NCBI GenBank assembly: GCA_001464385.1
Contig: LNFB01000238.1
Coordinates: 1 to 64,000, forward strand
Source: Deltaproteobacteria bacterium Ga0077550
GTDB taxonomy: Bacteria > Myxococcota_A > Polyangia > Nannocystales > Nannocystaceae
Direction: 5' to 3'
DNA: 64,000 bases
Shown: positions 9,232-18,315 of the stretch, piece after piece
Position numbering within the stretch: the stretch's first letter is position 1
Layout: the number at the start of each line of letters is the position of its first letter
The notes under the pieces: model-generated
Told to the model about the DNA's origin: nothing
The model's database searches: none
What the model saw: the letters and a program-made list of their open reading frames with translations, nothing else
Program-made: the position numbers and the translations under genes

Positions 9232-11037
9232 ATGTCCGCGCCCCGTCCCGCCCTCGCTCGCCTGGTCCTGACGCTCGCCGCCGCGCCGCTGTTGGCCTGC
9301 GGCCCCAAGCCTGCCACGGTGGCGCCCGCCGAGGTCGCCGCGCCGGTCGCCGCGCCCGCGCCGGTGGTGATCGACGCCGCGACGATCCGCGACCACGTGG
9401 CGTTCCTCGCCGACGACGCGCAGCAGGGCCGCGCCCCCGGGAGCGACGCGGACGGTCGGGTGCAGCAGTACGTGGTCGAGCGGATGAAGGCGGCGATGCT
9501 CCAGCCCGGCTTCGCGGGCACGTTCGTGCAGAAGTTCGAGGTCAACGACGGCGTGCGCCTGCGCGCCGGCCAGGAGACCGTGCTCGACGTCTCGGGGATC
9601 CCGGTCGCGCACGCGATGGTGCCGTTCTCGGCCGACACCGCCGCGCCCGTGGTCGCGCGGCTGGTCTACGTGGGGCACGGCATCGTCAAAGAGGGCAAGG
9701 GCACCGGCGACTACGCCAAGCTCGAGAAGAAGGTCGCGGGCGCGATCGTCGTCGCGCTCGTGGGCGGGCCCGACGATCCGCACCTGTCGCCCGCGAGCAC
9801 GCGCGCGGCGACCAAGGCGATCGCGGCCCGCGATCACGGCGCGGTCGGCTTCATCCTCTGGGACCCCGCGGGCGCCAGCTACCCCAACCACGGAGAGGCG
9901 TCGGATCTGGGGCTGCCCGCGGTGTTCGTCGGCAAGGCCGGGAGCGCGGCGCTGGTCACCGCGCTGGTCGGCAAGGCCAAGGGCGCCGATCCGGTCGCCG
10001 CGGATCTGCGTCGGGGCCACCGCAGCCGCAAGCCGGGCACGCTCTCGACGCCCGTCGAGCGCGTGCGCCTCGCGACGGCGAACATCGCCGGCCGCCTGCC
10101 GGGCTCGGGCAAGAGCGATCGCGTGATCGTGATCGGCGCGCACATGGATCATCTCGGCTTCGGCACCGATTCTTCGCTCGCGCCGGGCGAGCACGCGATC
10201 CACAACGGCGCCGACGACAACGCCTCGGGCGTCGCCGCGATGCTCGAGATCTGCCGACGCGTCGCCGCGACGCCGGTGGCCGAGCGCCCGTTCGACGTGG
10301 TGTGCCTGGCCTTCGGCGCCGAGGAGATGGGTCTGCTCGGCTCGAAGCACTACGTGCAGACACTGCCCGAGGCCGAGCGCAAGCGCATCGCGGCGATGCT
10401 CAACTTCGACATGGTCGGTCGGCTCGGGCCCGAGGGCCTCGTCGTCGCGGGCGCCGGCACCTCGAAGGCCTGGCCCGCGCTCATCGAGGGCCACCGCGGC
10501 GGTCTCACGGTGCGCACCACCGACGACGGCTACGGGCCCTCGGATCACGGCAGCTTCTACGAGGCCCAGATCCCCGTGCTGCACTTCTTCACCGGCCCGC
10601 ACGAGGACTACCACCGCCCCAGCGACGACCTCGACAAGATCAACGTCGACGGCGCCGCGACCGTCGCGACGTTGGCCGCGGACCTCGTCGACGCGATGCA
10701 GCGCGACACGCTGGTGCCCGACTACGTCGAGGTCGCGCGCCCGGCCACGCCCCGCGGCGGCGGCTTCCGGGTCTCGCTCGGCACCATCCCCGACTACGGC
10801 GCCAAGGTCGACGGCGTGCGTCTGTCGGGTGTGCGCAAGGACGGCGCCGCCGAGAAGGCCGGCATGGCCAAGGGCGATGTCATCACGCGCATGGGCGAGC
10901 GCGAGATCCACAACCTCGACGACTACATGGCCGCGTTCGCCGAGATGAAGCCCGACGTCGCCATCCCGGTGACGGTCATGCGCGACGGCAAGGCCGTGGA
11001 GCTGACGCTCGTCCCCCAGGCCCCCAAGGCGAGGTAG
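9232..11037 (+). CDS. M28 family zinc aminopeptidase lipoprotein with PA and PDZ domains
   Basis: A 601-residue exported metallopeptidase. The signal peptide ends in a lipobox LLAC near residue 23. A PA-like insert covers about residues 145-260, the M28 catalytic domain about 280-495 and a PDZ domain about 505-600. All expected zinc ligands or catalytic residues are seen: His in IGAHMDHLG, Asp in NGADDNASG, the Glu pair in FGAEEMGLLG, Asp in NFDMVGR and His in FTGPHEDYHRP. It probably trims peptides in the periplasm or at the cell surface. A possible hairpin follows the stop, and alaS starts 82 bases downstream. Confidence 0.9.
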   Translation: MSAPRPALARLVLTLAAAPLLACGPKPATVAPAEVAAPVAAPAPVVIDAATIRDHVAFLADDAQQGRAPGSDADGRVQQYVVERMKAAMLQPGFAGTFVQKFEVNDGVRLRAGQETVLDVSGIPVAHAMVPFSADTAAPVVARLVYVGHGIVKEGKGTGDYAKLEKKVAGAIVVALVGGPDDPHLSPASTRAATKAIAARDHGAVGFILWDPAGASYPNHGEASDLGLPAVFVGKAGSAALVTALVGKAKGADPVAADLRRGHRSRKPGTLSTPVERVRLATANIAGRLPGSGKSDRVIVIGAHMDHLGFGTDSSLAPGEHAIHNGADDNASGVAAMLEICRRVAATPVAERPFDVVCLAFGAEEMGLLGSKHYVQTLPEAERKRIAAMLNFDMVGRLGPEGLVVAGAGTSKAWPALIEGHRGGLTVRTTDDGYGPSDHGSFYEAQIPVLHFFTGPHEDYHRPSDDLDKINVDGAATVATLAADLVDAMQRDTLVPDYVEVARPATPRGGGFRVSLGTIPDYGAKVDGVRLSGVRKDGAAEKAGMAKGDVITRMGEREIHNLDDYMAAFAEMKPDVAIPVTVMRDGKAVELTLVPQAPKAR

Positions 11038-11046
11038 CAGGCGCGC

Positions 11047-11070
11047 TCCCGGGCCGGGCCGCGCCCGGGA
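11047..11070 (+). terminator. GC-rich hairpin after the M28 peptidase gene
   Basis: An 8-bp perfect stem (TCCCGGGC with GCCCGGGA) and 8-base loop lie 9 bases after the stop codon. There is no T run, so it may be a Rho-assisted end or only an RNA stabiliser. Confidence 0.35.
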
Positions 11071-11100
11071 CGGGGCCGTGCCCGGCGGCGTAGCGGCTGC

Positions 11101-11106
11101 TACACT
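11101..11106 (+). promoter_or_regulatory. -10-like hexamer TACACT for alaS
   Basis: TACACT ends 13 bases before the ATG of alaS, in the same arrangement as several other genes here. No -35 match was seen. Confidence 0.35.
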
Positions 11107-11119
11107 CCGCCCCCTCGCC

Positions 11120-13780
11120 ATGGCCTCCGCCCACGACATCCGCAAGCGCTTCGTCGAGTTCTTCACCGCACGTGGCCACACGCACGTGCCCTCGAGCTCG
11201 CTCGTGCCGCGCAACGACCCGACGCTGCTGTTCGTCAACGCCGGGATGAACCAGTTCAAGGACGTGTTCACGGGCCGCGAGCAGCGCCCGTACACCCGCG
11301 CCGTGACGGTGCAGCGCTGCGTCCGCGCCGGTGGCAAGCACAACGACCTCGACAACGTCGGGTTCACGCCGCGCCACCACACGTTGTTCGAGATGCTGGG
11401 CAACTTCTCGTTCGGCGACTACTTCAAGGCCGACGCGATCCGCTGGGGCTGGGAGTTCCTCACCGGCGAGGTCGGGCTGCCGGCCGATCGTCTGGTCGTC
11501 ACGGTGTTCGACGGCACCGGCGAGGCCGCCGACGCCGACGACGAGGCCGCGGAGATGTGGCGCGAGTTCTTGCCTGCGAGCCGCATCTACCGCTGCAGCG
11601 CGAAGGACAACTTCTGGGCGATGGGCGACACGGGCCCGTGCGGGCCGTGCTCGGAGATCCACCTCTTCAAGGGCGACGTCGCGCCGCCGGACGCCGGCAT
11701 CGCCGGTCGCGGCCCCGCGTTCGAGGACAACGCCTACGTCGAGCTGTGGAACCTCGTGTTCATGCAGTACGAGAAGCACCCCGACGGCACGATGAGCAAG
11801 CTGCCCAAGCCGAGCATCGACACCGGCTCGGGCCTCGAGCGGGTCGCGGCTGCCGTGGAGAAGGTCGGCTCGAACTACGAGACCGATCTCTTGATTCCGA
11901 TGGTCGAGTGCGCGCGCGCGCTCGCGGGCTCGCGGCGGCCGCTCGACCGCGGCGAGGCGCCGCTGCGCGTCATCGCCGATCATGCCCGCGCCACCGCGTT
12001 CCTCGTCGCCGACGGGGTGTTCCCCGACAAGGGCGGCCGCAACTACGTGCTGCGCCGGATCATGCGCCGCGCGATCCGCCACGGCACGGAGATCGGGCTC
12101 GACCGCCCGTTCTTCCACGAGGTCTGCGCCAAGGTCGTCGAGAACTTCTCCGACGTGTACCCCGAGCTGGCCGAGCGCGCCGCGACCATCGACGAGGTCG
12201 TGCGCGGCGAGGAGGAGTCCTTCCGCCGCACGCTCGATCGCGGCCTGCGTCGCGTGCAGGTGGCGGTGGGCGAGCACGACCGCGCCGCGGGCACGGCGTT
12301 CTCGCCCGCGGTCGCGGCGGATCTCTACGACACCTACGGCTTCCCCCTCGATCTCACCGCGGTCATCGTCGCCGAGCACGGGCTGTCGCTCGACGAGGCC
12401 GCCGCCGAGAAGGCGCTCAAGGAGCGCCAGGCTGCCGGCGAGGGCAACACCAACCTCGGCGAGGAGCGGGCGGTCGCGGACCTCTACTTCGCGCTGCACG
12501 GCGAGCTCGGCGACACCACGTTCGTCGGCTACGACAGCACGGAGGCCGACGCGGTCGTGCGCGCGCTGGTCGTCGACGGCCGCGCCGTCGACGAGGCGCC
12601 CGATGGCGCCGAGGTCGAGCTCGTCCTCGATCGCACGCCGATGTACGGCGAGAGCGGTGGTCAGGTCGGCGACACGGGCACGATCACGGCCGCGGGAGTC
12701 ACCGTCGAGGTGACCGACACGCACAAGCCCCGGGGGGCGATGCACGTGCACCGCGGTCGACTGAGCGGCGGCACCCTCCGCAAGGGCGATGCCGTCCACG
12801 TCGCCGTCGACACCGCGCGTCGCGACGCGATCCGTCGCAACCACAGCGCGACCCACCTGCTGCACCACGCGCTGCGCAAGCACCTCGGCGACCACGTGCT
12901 GCAGAAGGGCTCGCTGGTCACCCCCGACCGGCTGCGCTTCGACTTCAGTCACAACCGTCCGATCACTCCGGAGCAGCGCCGCGAGATCGAGGCCACCGTC
13001 GCGCAGATGGTCCTCGCCAACGCGGCCGCGGACGTGCGTCAGCAGTCGATGGACGAGGCCAAGGCCCGCCGGGCGATCGGGTTGTTCGAGGCCAAGTACG
13101 GCGAGACGGTGCGCGTGGTCCAGTTCGGCGCCAGCATCGAGCTGTGCGGCGGCACCCACGTCGGCCGCACGGGTGATATCGGCCTGCTCGCGATCGTGTC
13201 CGAGGCGAGCATCGCCCAGGGCGTACGCCGCATCGAGGCCGTCACCGGCATGGGCGCGCTCGCCCACCTGCAGGGCCTCGTCGAGCTCGTCGACGGCACG
13301 CGGACCCAGCTGCACGCTCACACCGTCGAGGATGTGCCCGTGAAGATCGAGCGCCTGCAGCACGACCTCAAGGCGCAGCAGCGAGAGGTCGCGCGCCTGC
13401 AGCAGGAGCTCGCGACGGGCGGCGGCGGCGGGGCCTCGGACATCACGGAGGTCGCCGGCATCAAGGTCCAGGTGCGGCGGGTCGCGAGCCCCGACGCCAA
13501 GGCCCTGCGCGCGGCTGCGGACGCGCTGCGTGACAAGCTCGGCTCGGGCATCGTCGTGCTCGGGGCCGAGGCCGACGGCAAGGCGATGCTGCTGGTCGCG
13601 GTCACGAAGGACCTCGAGGCGCGCGTGCCCGCCGGGAAGCTCATCGCCGTGCTCGCGCCGCACGTCGACGGCAAGGGTGGGGGACGCCCCGAACTCGCGC
13701 AGGCGGGCGGCCCCAACGTCGCCGGCCTCGACGCCGCCCTCGCGGCGGCGACCGGTGCGATCGCCAGCCTCGCCGGCTGA
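11120..13780 (+). CDS. alaS: alanyl-tRNA synthetase
   Basis: An 886-residue class II synthetase that charges tRNA-Ala, close to the usual 870-890 residues. The N-terminus IRKRFVEFFTARGHTHVPS and NAGMNQFKDVFTG are diagnostic. The editing domain has the zinc-binding HSATHLLHHAL (HxxxH) and CGGTHVGRTGDIG motifs. A C-terminal coiled coil (about residues 750-785) leads into the C-Ala domain with a Gly-rich end, which keeps GKGGGRPELAQAGG. The ATG at 11120 matches the family start; the upstream in-frame extension is low-complexity. Confidence 0.97.
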   Translation: MASAHDIRKRFVEFFTARGHTHVPSSSLVPRNDPTLLFVNAGMNQFKDVFTGREQRPYTRAVTVQRCVRAGGKHNDLDNVGFTPRHHTLFEMLGNFSFGDYFKADAIRWGWEFLTGEVGLPADRLVVTVFDGTGEAADADDEAAEMWREFLPASRIYRCSAKDNFWAMGDTGPCGPCSEIHLFKGDVAPPDAGIAGRGPAFEDNAYVELWNLVFMQYEKHPDGTMSKLPKPSIDTGSGLERVAAAVEKVGSNYETDLLIPMVECARALAGSRRPLDRGEAPLRVIADHARATAFLVADGVFPDKGGRNYVLRRIMRRAIRHGTEIGLDRPFFHEVCAKVVENFSDVYPELAERAATIDEVVRGEEESFRRTLDRGLRRVQVAVGEHDRAAGTAFSPAVAADLYDTYGFPLDLTAVIVAEHGLSLDEAAAEKALKERQAAGEGNTNLGEERAVADLYFALHGELGDTTFVGYDSTEADAVVRALVVDGRAVDEAPDGAEVELVLDRTPMYGESGGQVGDTGTITAAGVTVEVTDTHKPRGAMHVHRGRLSGGTLRKGDAVHVAVDTARRDAIRRNHSATHLLHHALRKHLGDHVLQKGSLVTPDRLRFDFSHNRPITPEQRREIEATVAQMVLANAAADVRQQSMDEAKARRAIGLFEAKYGETVRVVQFGASIELCGGTHVGRTGDIGLLAIVSEASIAQGVRRIEAVTGMGALAHLQGLVELVDGTRTQLHAHTVEDVPVKIERLQHDLKAQQREVARLQQELATGGGGGASDITEVAGIKVQVRRVASPDAKALRAAADALRDKLGSGIVVLGAEADGKAMLLVAVTKDLEARVPAGKLIAVLAPHVDGKGGGRPELAQAGGPNVAGLDAALAAATGAIASLAG

Positions 13781-13816
13781 GCGGGGCGGCCGAGGCCGCG
13801 GCCCAGCGACGCCACG

Positions 13817-14347
13817 TCAGGGCGCGGACTCGGAGCTCCCGGCCGCGCCCTCGTCGGTCTCGACGACGTGGAGCTCGACGCGGCGGTTGCTCTCGCGCCC
13901 CTCGTCGGTGTCGTTGTCTGCGATCGGCTTGGCCTCGCCGAAGCCCTCGGCGACGAGCACGGCCTCGGAGACGCCGTGCTCGGTGAGGTACCGACGCACG
14001 GCCTGGGCACGCCGCGTCGAGAGGTCGAGGTTGTGCGCGTCGTTGCCGTCGGCGCTCGCATGGCCCTCGACACGGATCTTGCGGATGCGGGGCTCCGCGA
14101 GGATCTCGGCCACCGCCTCGTCGAGGACCACGTGCGAGACCTCGAGGATGCGATCGGAGTCGCGGGCGAACTGGACCTTCTCGCGCAGCTCGATGCGGGC
14201 GGGGACCGCCGCGCGAACCGGCGCCGCGACCGGTGTCGCTGCGATCGTCAGCACGGTGCCGTCGCTGAACACCCGCGGGGCGCAGGCCCCGAGGCTGGGG
14301 AGGACGGCGACGAGGGCGAGGGCGAGGCGGAGCGTTCGGGGGGTCAT
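13817..14347 (-). CDS. OmpA-family peptidoglycan-binding lipoprotein
   Basis: A 176-residue lipoprotein; the signal peptide ends LGAC (Cys about residue 22). Residues about 50-165 form an OmpA C-terminal domain: IRVEGHASADGNDAHNLDLS, TRRAQAVRRYL and GFGEAKPIADNDTDEGRESNRRV, including the Asp and Arg that hold meso-diaminopimelate in this family. It probably links the outer membrane to peptidoglycan (Pal-like), but it lacks the tol gene context. It converges on alaS with 36 bases between stops. Confidence 0.88.
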   Translation of the reverse strand: MTPRTLRLALALVAVLPSLGACAPRVFSDGTVLTIAATPVAAPVRAAVPARIELREKVQFARDSDRILEVSHVVLDEAVAEILAEPRIRKIRVEGHASADGNDAHNLDLSTRRAQAVRRYLTEHGVSEAVLVAEGFGEAKPIADNDTDEGRESNRRVELHVVETDEGAAGSSESAP

Positions 14348-14504
14348 GCGAGCGTCCGCTTCGCAAGCCGCGTGCCGCGGGGCTTCCTCAATGTCCGAGC
14401 CGGTGCCGCGGCGTCGATGGCCCGCGTTGCCCGACTTGGGCGCCCACGGTGCCCCACCGGGGCAGCCCGGCGGGGCATGTTGCCCGTGTCCGCAGCGCAC
14501 CGCG

Positions 14505-14975
14505 TCACAGCCCGCCGAGCGGATCGTCGCTGTCGTCGATCTGGATCCGCTTGCGCGGTGCGTCGGCGTGGATCACGAACACGACCTCGGCCTTGCCGTC
14601 CTCGCTCGCCAGTCGGACCGGCTCGGCGAGGTTCGCCGCGACGTCGCGCTCCGTGACCACCGTCGCTCCGTCGAGCACATAGCTCACCGCCACGTGGATC
14701 CGCTGGCCGTCGTCGCTGCGACGCAGGCCGATCGCGACGGCGTGCTCGTGCTCGTCGGCCGACTTTCGCAGCGCCGCGCTGCCGTCCCACGCGACCTGTC
14801 GCGCGCCGAGGTGCACGGCGTCGGCGCCATTCGACTTCACCGTGACGTCGATCTGGGCGGTGGTCTCGGGTTGCGCCCCCTCGGTCTGGGCGGCGTGGAC
14901 GGGGGCGGCGAGCGGCGCGAGGCCGAGGGCGAAGAACGACGTACCGACGGCGAAGGCGAGGGTGCGAAGCTGCAT
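14505..14975 (-). CDS. secreted protein of unknown function
   Basis: A 156-residue product starting MQLRTLAFAVG with a cleavable signal peptide (likely cleavage after VHAA, about residue 29). The mature part is rich in beta strands and charged residues, ends in an acidic DDSDDPLGGL, and shows no motif I recognise. Regular alternation of hydrophobic residues such as HVAVSYVL suggests a beta-sandwich. It lies upstream of the OmpA-like gene on the same strand with a 157-base gap, so it may or may not be cotranscribed. Confidence 0.65.
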   Translation of the reverse strand: MQLRTLAFAVGTSFFALGLAPLAAPVHAAQTEGAQPETTAQIDVTVKSNGADAVHLGARQVAWDGSAALRKSADEHEHAVAIGLRRSDDGQRIHVAVSYVLDGATVVTERDVAANLAEPVRLASEDGKAEVVFVIHADAPRKRIQIDDSDDPLGGL

Positions 14976-15549
14976 GGAGACTCCGACGGCGACGCTCGGT
15001 CCGTGATGGCGGTGGGGCAATGCTGGCAGCTCACGACACGGCCGCCATGGGGCGCGGGGGATGCGTTCGGCCTCGCTCAGCCTCGATTCCCGCGAATTCG
15101 AGGGCCGGCCCGATTCGCCCCGGGCCGCGCTGTCGCGGTGCACCCTCGGGCGGTGTCCGTTTCGCGGTGTCCGCGTCCGGCTTCCGCCGTCCGATGCCGG
15201 GATCGTGGCCCCGCGGGCGGCATCGCCCTGTCCCGCGGGCGGGAATGTGCACGGCGCCCGAAACAACGGCGCGTCGTCGCTAGTCTGCAGTGTCGTCCGA
15301 CGCGTAGGGGAATGACGCGACGGGCTTCTTCGCGAGCCACCCGCAGGCCGCGGCCCCCCGGTGCCCTCCGGTGCCGTGGCCGCGGGTCGGACGCGGCGAT
15401 CCCTTCCACGAGGTGACCACCAGTCTAGCGAGCCGCTCGGGTGAGCGGCTCGGGCGAGCAGCTCGGCAACCGGCTCGGGCGGGCCCGCGGGCGGCCGACG
15501 CGGGTCCCGCTCGCGATCGGTCGGTCCGTGATACCGTGGCGGCCGCTCC
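14976..15549 (+). other. intergenic region, 574 bases
   Basis: Between the divergent genes at 14505-14975 and 15550-16098 I see no convincing gene on either strand. The only structures noted are a 9-bp perfect inverted repeat (GAGCCGCTC, 4-base spacer, 15430-15451) within a run of degenerate GGCTCGGG repeats, and a -10-like TACCGT just before the downstream start. The open frames across it have arginine/proline-rich shadow composition. Confidence 0.5.
15532..15537 (+). promoter_or_regulatory. -10-like hexamer TACCGT for the acidic protein gene
   Basis: TACCGT ends 12 bases before the ATG at 15550, the spacing seen at several other genes in the window. Confidence 0.3.
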
Positions 15550-16098
15550 ATGGACGATGCGGACATCACGGCGCTCGCCGAGCAGGTCGGGCTCGACGCG
15601 CCGATCGCAGAGGTCCTCGCCTGGGCGCGGCAACGCACCGACGCCGTCCTCGCCGAGGGCCTCGATCCCGACCTCGCGGGCCTGCTCGAGGGGCGGGCCG
15701 TGGTGGTCGAGCCGACCGAGCGGCCGGTGCTGCCCGCGCGGACGGGGACGCAGCCCGGTGTGCCGCTGCCCGGCCCCGTCGAGGTCCAGCGCATGCCCCT
15801 GCCGCCGGTGCCGCAGCGGCCCGACCTCGCCGCGCGACCGCCCCACGACAGCGCCGACGATCTCGAGATGCTCGACGAGGACGACCTCGAGCTCGTCGAG
15901 GACCTCGGCGAGGGCGAAGGCGACGGCGAGGGCGATGGCGAAGGCGAAGGCGATGGCGAACGCGAACGCGATGACGATCGCGAGGCCACCGAGCCGGGCG
16001 ACGGCGATGCCGGCGCGGACGCCGAGCCGCACGAACGCGGCCCCGCCGTGAGCAGCCCCGAGTGGAAGCGCGCCCTCGCAGACGCCCAGGGCGAGTGA
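15550..16098 (+). CDS. acidic low-complexity protein of unknown function
   Basis: A 182-residue protein. Residues 1-50 look folded and helical (DADITALAEQVGLDAPI). The middle is proline-rich. Residues about 100-160 are extremely acidic, with a Gly-Glu/Gly-Asp repeat. No signal peptide or catalytic motif is visible. The GGCGA-based DNA repeat encoding the acidic tract makes the length prone to change. It converges with the helicase gene, 18 bases between stops. Function unknown. Confidence 0.55.
   Translation: MDDADITALAEQVGLDAPIAEVLAWARQRTDAVLAEGLDPDLAGLLEGRAVVVEPTERPVLPARTGTQPGVPLPGPVEVQRMPLPPVPQRPDLAARPPHDSADDLEMLDEDDLELVEDLGEGEGDGEGDGEGEGDGERERDDDREATEPGDGDAGADAEPHERGPAVSSPEWKRALADAQGE
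15906..15968 (+). repeat. in-frame GGCGAx tandem repeat
   Basis: Imperfect six-base units (GGCGAA, GGCGAC, GGCGAG, GGCGAT) encode alternating Gly and acidic residues. The unit is a multiple of three, so copy changes do not shift frame. Confidence 0.75.
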
Positions 16099-16116
16099 CG
16101 GCCGCCGAGCTCGGCG

Positions 16117-18222
16117 CTACGGTGCGGGCTCGGGCGGCGGCCGCGTCATCGCGAGGAAGGCCGCGGCCATGTCCTCGATCGCGTTCGGCGACAGCTCCTC
16201 CTGCTGCGCGATCTCATAGCTGCGGATGCTGTCCGCCGGCAGCTCCTCGACGAAGCGGCTGGGCGGGCGCGGCAGCTCGCGGCCGCGATCGAGGCGCATC
16301 GCCGTCCGCGTCAGCCACAGCCGCTCGCGCGCGCGTGTGATGCCCACGTAGAACAACCGCCGCTCCTCCTCGAGGTCGCCCGCGATCGCGTCGCTGATCC
16401 GCGGCGCCGCCACGCGGCGATGGGGCAGGTTGCCCTCCTCGAGCCCGATCAGGAACACGAAGTCCCACTCGAGCCCCTTGGCGCTGTGCAGGGTCGCCAG
16501 CGTGATCTCGCCGCGGTTGGCGAGGGATTCCTCGGGGTCGGCCTCGGCGTCGGGCTCGGTCGCCGACTTGTCGAGGGCGACCGTGCCGAAGTACTCCGAC
16601 CACCGCACCGGCTTGCCCCGCTCCTTGCGGCGCTGCTCGTAGCGATCGACCGAGCCGAGCAGCCACTCGACCCCGGTCATCCGGTGATCGGTCGCGGTGT
16701 CCGAGCCCATCTCGCGCCGGACGTGGTCCTTGAAGCCGATGTGGTCGAGGACGCCGCGCAGGGCCGCCGCCGCGCTGCCCTCGGCGCGGGCACGGGCCTG
16801 TGCCGCGCGGACCATGGCCGAGAACTGCCCGAGCGCCGCCACGGCGCGCGTCGGTACGCCCTCGACCGCCCCGTTGCCCGCACCCGCCGCGTGGACCGCA
16901 TCGCACAAGGGGACGTTCTTCGCCGTCGCGTGGCGCTTGAGCGCCTCGATCGTCTGGCGGCCGATGCCCCGCGGCGGGGTCTCGAGCGCGCGGCGCAGCG
17001 CGAGCTCGTCGCGCGGGGACACGATCGCCTTCAGGTACGCCAGCGCGTCCTTGATCTCCTTCTTGTCGTAGACCGACTGGCCGCCGAGCACGCGGTAGCG
17101 GATGCCATGGAGCTGGAGCTGCTCCTCGATCGCCTTGGCCTGCATCGCCGAGCGGTACAGCACGGCGATCTCGTTCCCGCTGATGTCCTGCTCGACGAGG
17201 AGCTTTCGGATCTGCCGACCGACCCACTGCGCCTCCTGATCGCCGTCGGCCGCGACGACCAGGTCGACCGGCTCGCCGCCCTTCTTCGTCGGGATCAAGG
17301 TCTTGTCGTTGCGCGCGGTGTTGTTGCGGACGACCGAGTTGGCGCAGGCGAGGATGTGCGGGCGCGACCGGTAGTTGTACTCGAGCTTGACCGTCGCGGC
17401 GCCCTCGAACATCTCGGTGAATCGCAGGATGTTCTCGATCTTCGCGCCACGCCACCCATAGATGGCCTGGTCGTCGTCGCCGACGACGCAGAGGTTGTGC
17501 GGAGGACCGCACATCTGCACGAGCATCTGCAGCTGGGCCGTGTTGGTGTCCTGGTACTCGTCGACCAAGAAGTAGTCGAAGCGGCTGCGCCAGTCCTCGC
17601 GCGCCTCGTGGTTGGCGGCCAGGGACTTGCCGATGAGACACACGAGGTCGTCGAAGTCGACCGCGCCCAGCGAGCGCAGGCGGTCCTCGTAGGCGTCGTA
17701 GATCGACGCACCGACGACGTCGTACTCGTCCACGATCTCGCGCTCGAGGTCGGCGCTGGTGAAGAACGCGTTCTTCCACAGGCTGAGTCGCCCGGTGACG
17801 CCGGCGATGTCGAAGCGGCGATCATCGGCGCCGTGGTGGCCGTGCTCGCGCAGCAGGCCGCGGACGATGCCGAGCACGTCGCCCTGATCGAGGATGCTGA
17901 ACCGTGGGCTGTCCAGGCCGAAGGTCTCGGGCTCGGTGCGGATCATCTGCGCGCCGATGCTGTGGAACGTGCCCAACACCAGCGAGCTGGCGGTCGAGCG
18001 CCCGACCATCGTCGCGATGCGCTCGCGCATCTCGCCGGCGGCCTTGTTCGTGAACGTGACCGCGACGATGCGCTCGGGCGGCACGCCGAGCTCGAGCAGG
18101 TACGCGATGCGGTGGGTGATGACGCGGGTCTTGCCCGAGCCGGCGCCGGCGAGGACGACGAGCGGCCCCTCCGTGCGCAGCACGGCCTCGCGTTGGGGTG
18201 GATTGAGGCCGGAGAGATCCAC
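16117..18222 (-). CDS. UvrD/PcrA/Rep-type superfamily 1 DNA helicase
   Basis: A 701-residue 3'-5' helicase for repair or replication restart. Motifs in order: Q motif LNPPQREAV, Walker A AGAGSGKTRV, VTFTNKAAGEM (Ia), VDEYQDTN (II), GDDDQAIYGWRGA (III), TLHSAKGLEWDFVFL (V) and FYVGITRARERL (VI). Length is typical of PcrA/Rep. GTG at 18222 starts the family-like DLSGLNPPQ; a longer form from GTG at 18285 adds 21 unconserved residues. Which of UvrD, PcrA or Rep it corresponds to cannot be settled, so no symbol is given. Confidence 0.93.
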   Translation of the reverse strand: MDLSGLNPPQREAVLRTEGPLVVLAGAGSGKTRVITHRIAYLLELGVPPERIVAVTFTNKAAGEMRERIATMVGRSTASSLVLGTFHSIGAQMIRTEPETFGLDSPRFSILDQGDVLGIVRGLLREHGHHGADDRRFDIAGVTGRLSLWKNAFFTSADLEREIVDEYDVVGASIYDAYEDRLRSLGAVDFDDLVCLIGKSLAANHEAREDWRSRFDYFLVDEYQDTNTAQLQMLVQMCGPPHNLCVVGDDDQAIYGWRGAKIENILRFTEMFEGAATVKLEYNYRSRPHILACANSVVRNNTARNDKTLIPTKKGGEPVDLVVAADGDQEAQWVGRQIRKLLVEQDISGNEIAVLYRSAMQAKAIEEQLQLHGIRYRVLGGQSVYDKKEIKDALAYLKAIVSPRDELALRRALETPPRGIGRQTIEALKRHATAKNVPLCDAVHAAGAGNGAVEGVPTRAVAALGQFSAMVRAAQARARAEGSAAAALRGVLDHIGFKDHVRREMGSDTATDHRMTGVEWLLGSVDRYEQRRKERGKPVRWSEYFGTVALDKSATEPDAEADPEESLANRGEITLATLHSAKGLEWDFVFLIGLEEGNLPHRRVAAPRISDAIAGDLEEERRLFYVGITRARERLWLTRTAMRLDRGRELPRPPSRFVEELPADSIRSYEIAQQEELSPNAIEDMAAAFLAMTRPPPEPAP

Positions 18223-18315
18223 GGAGCGCTGGCAATTACCGCCGTCGCCCGCGGCGATCAAGCCGACGCCGCGGGACACGGCCACGCAGCACAGGCGACC
18301 CGAGGAGATCTCGCG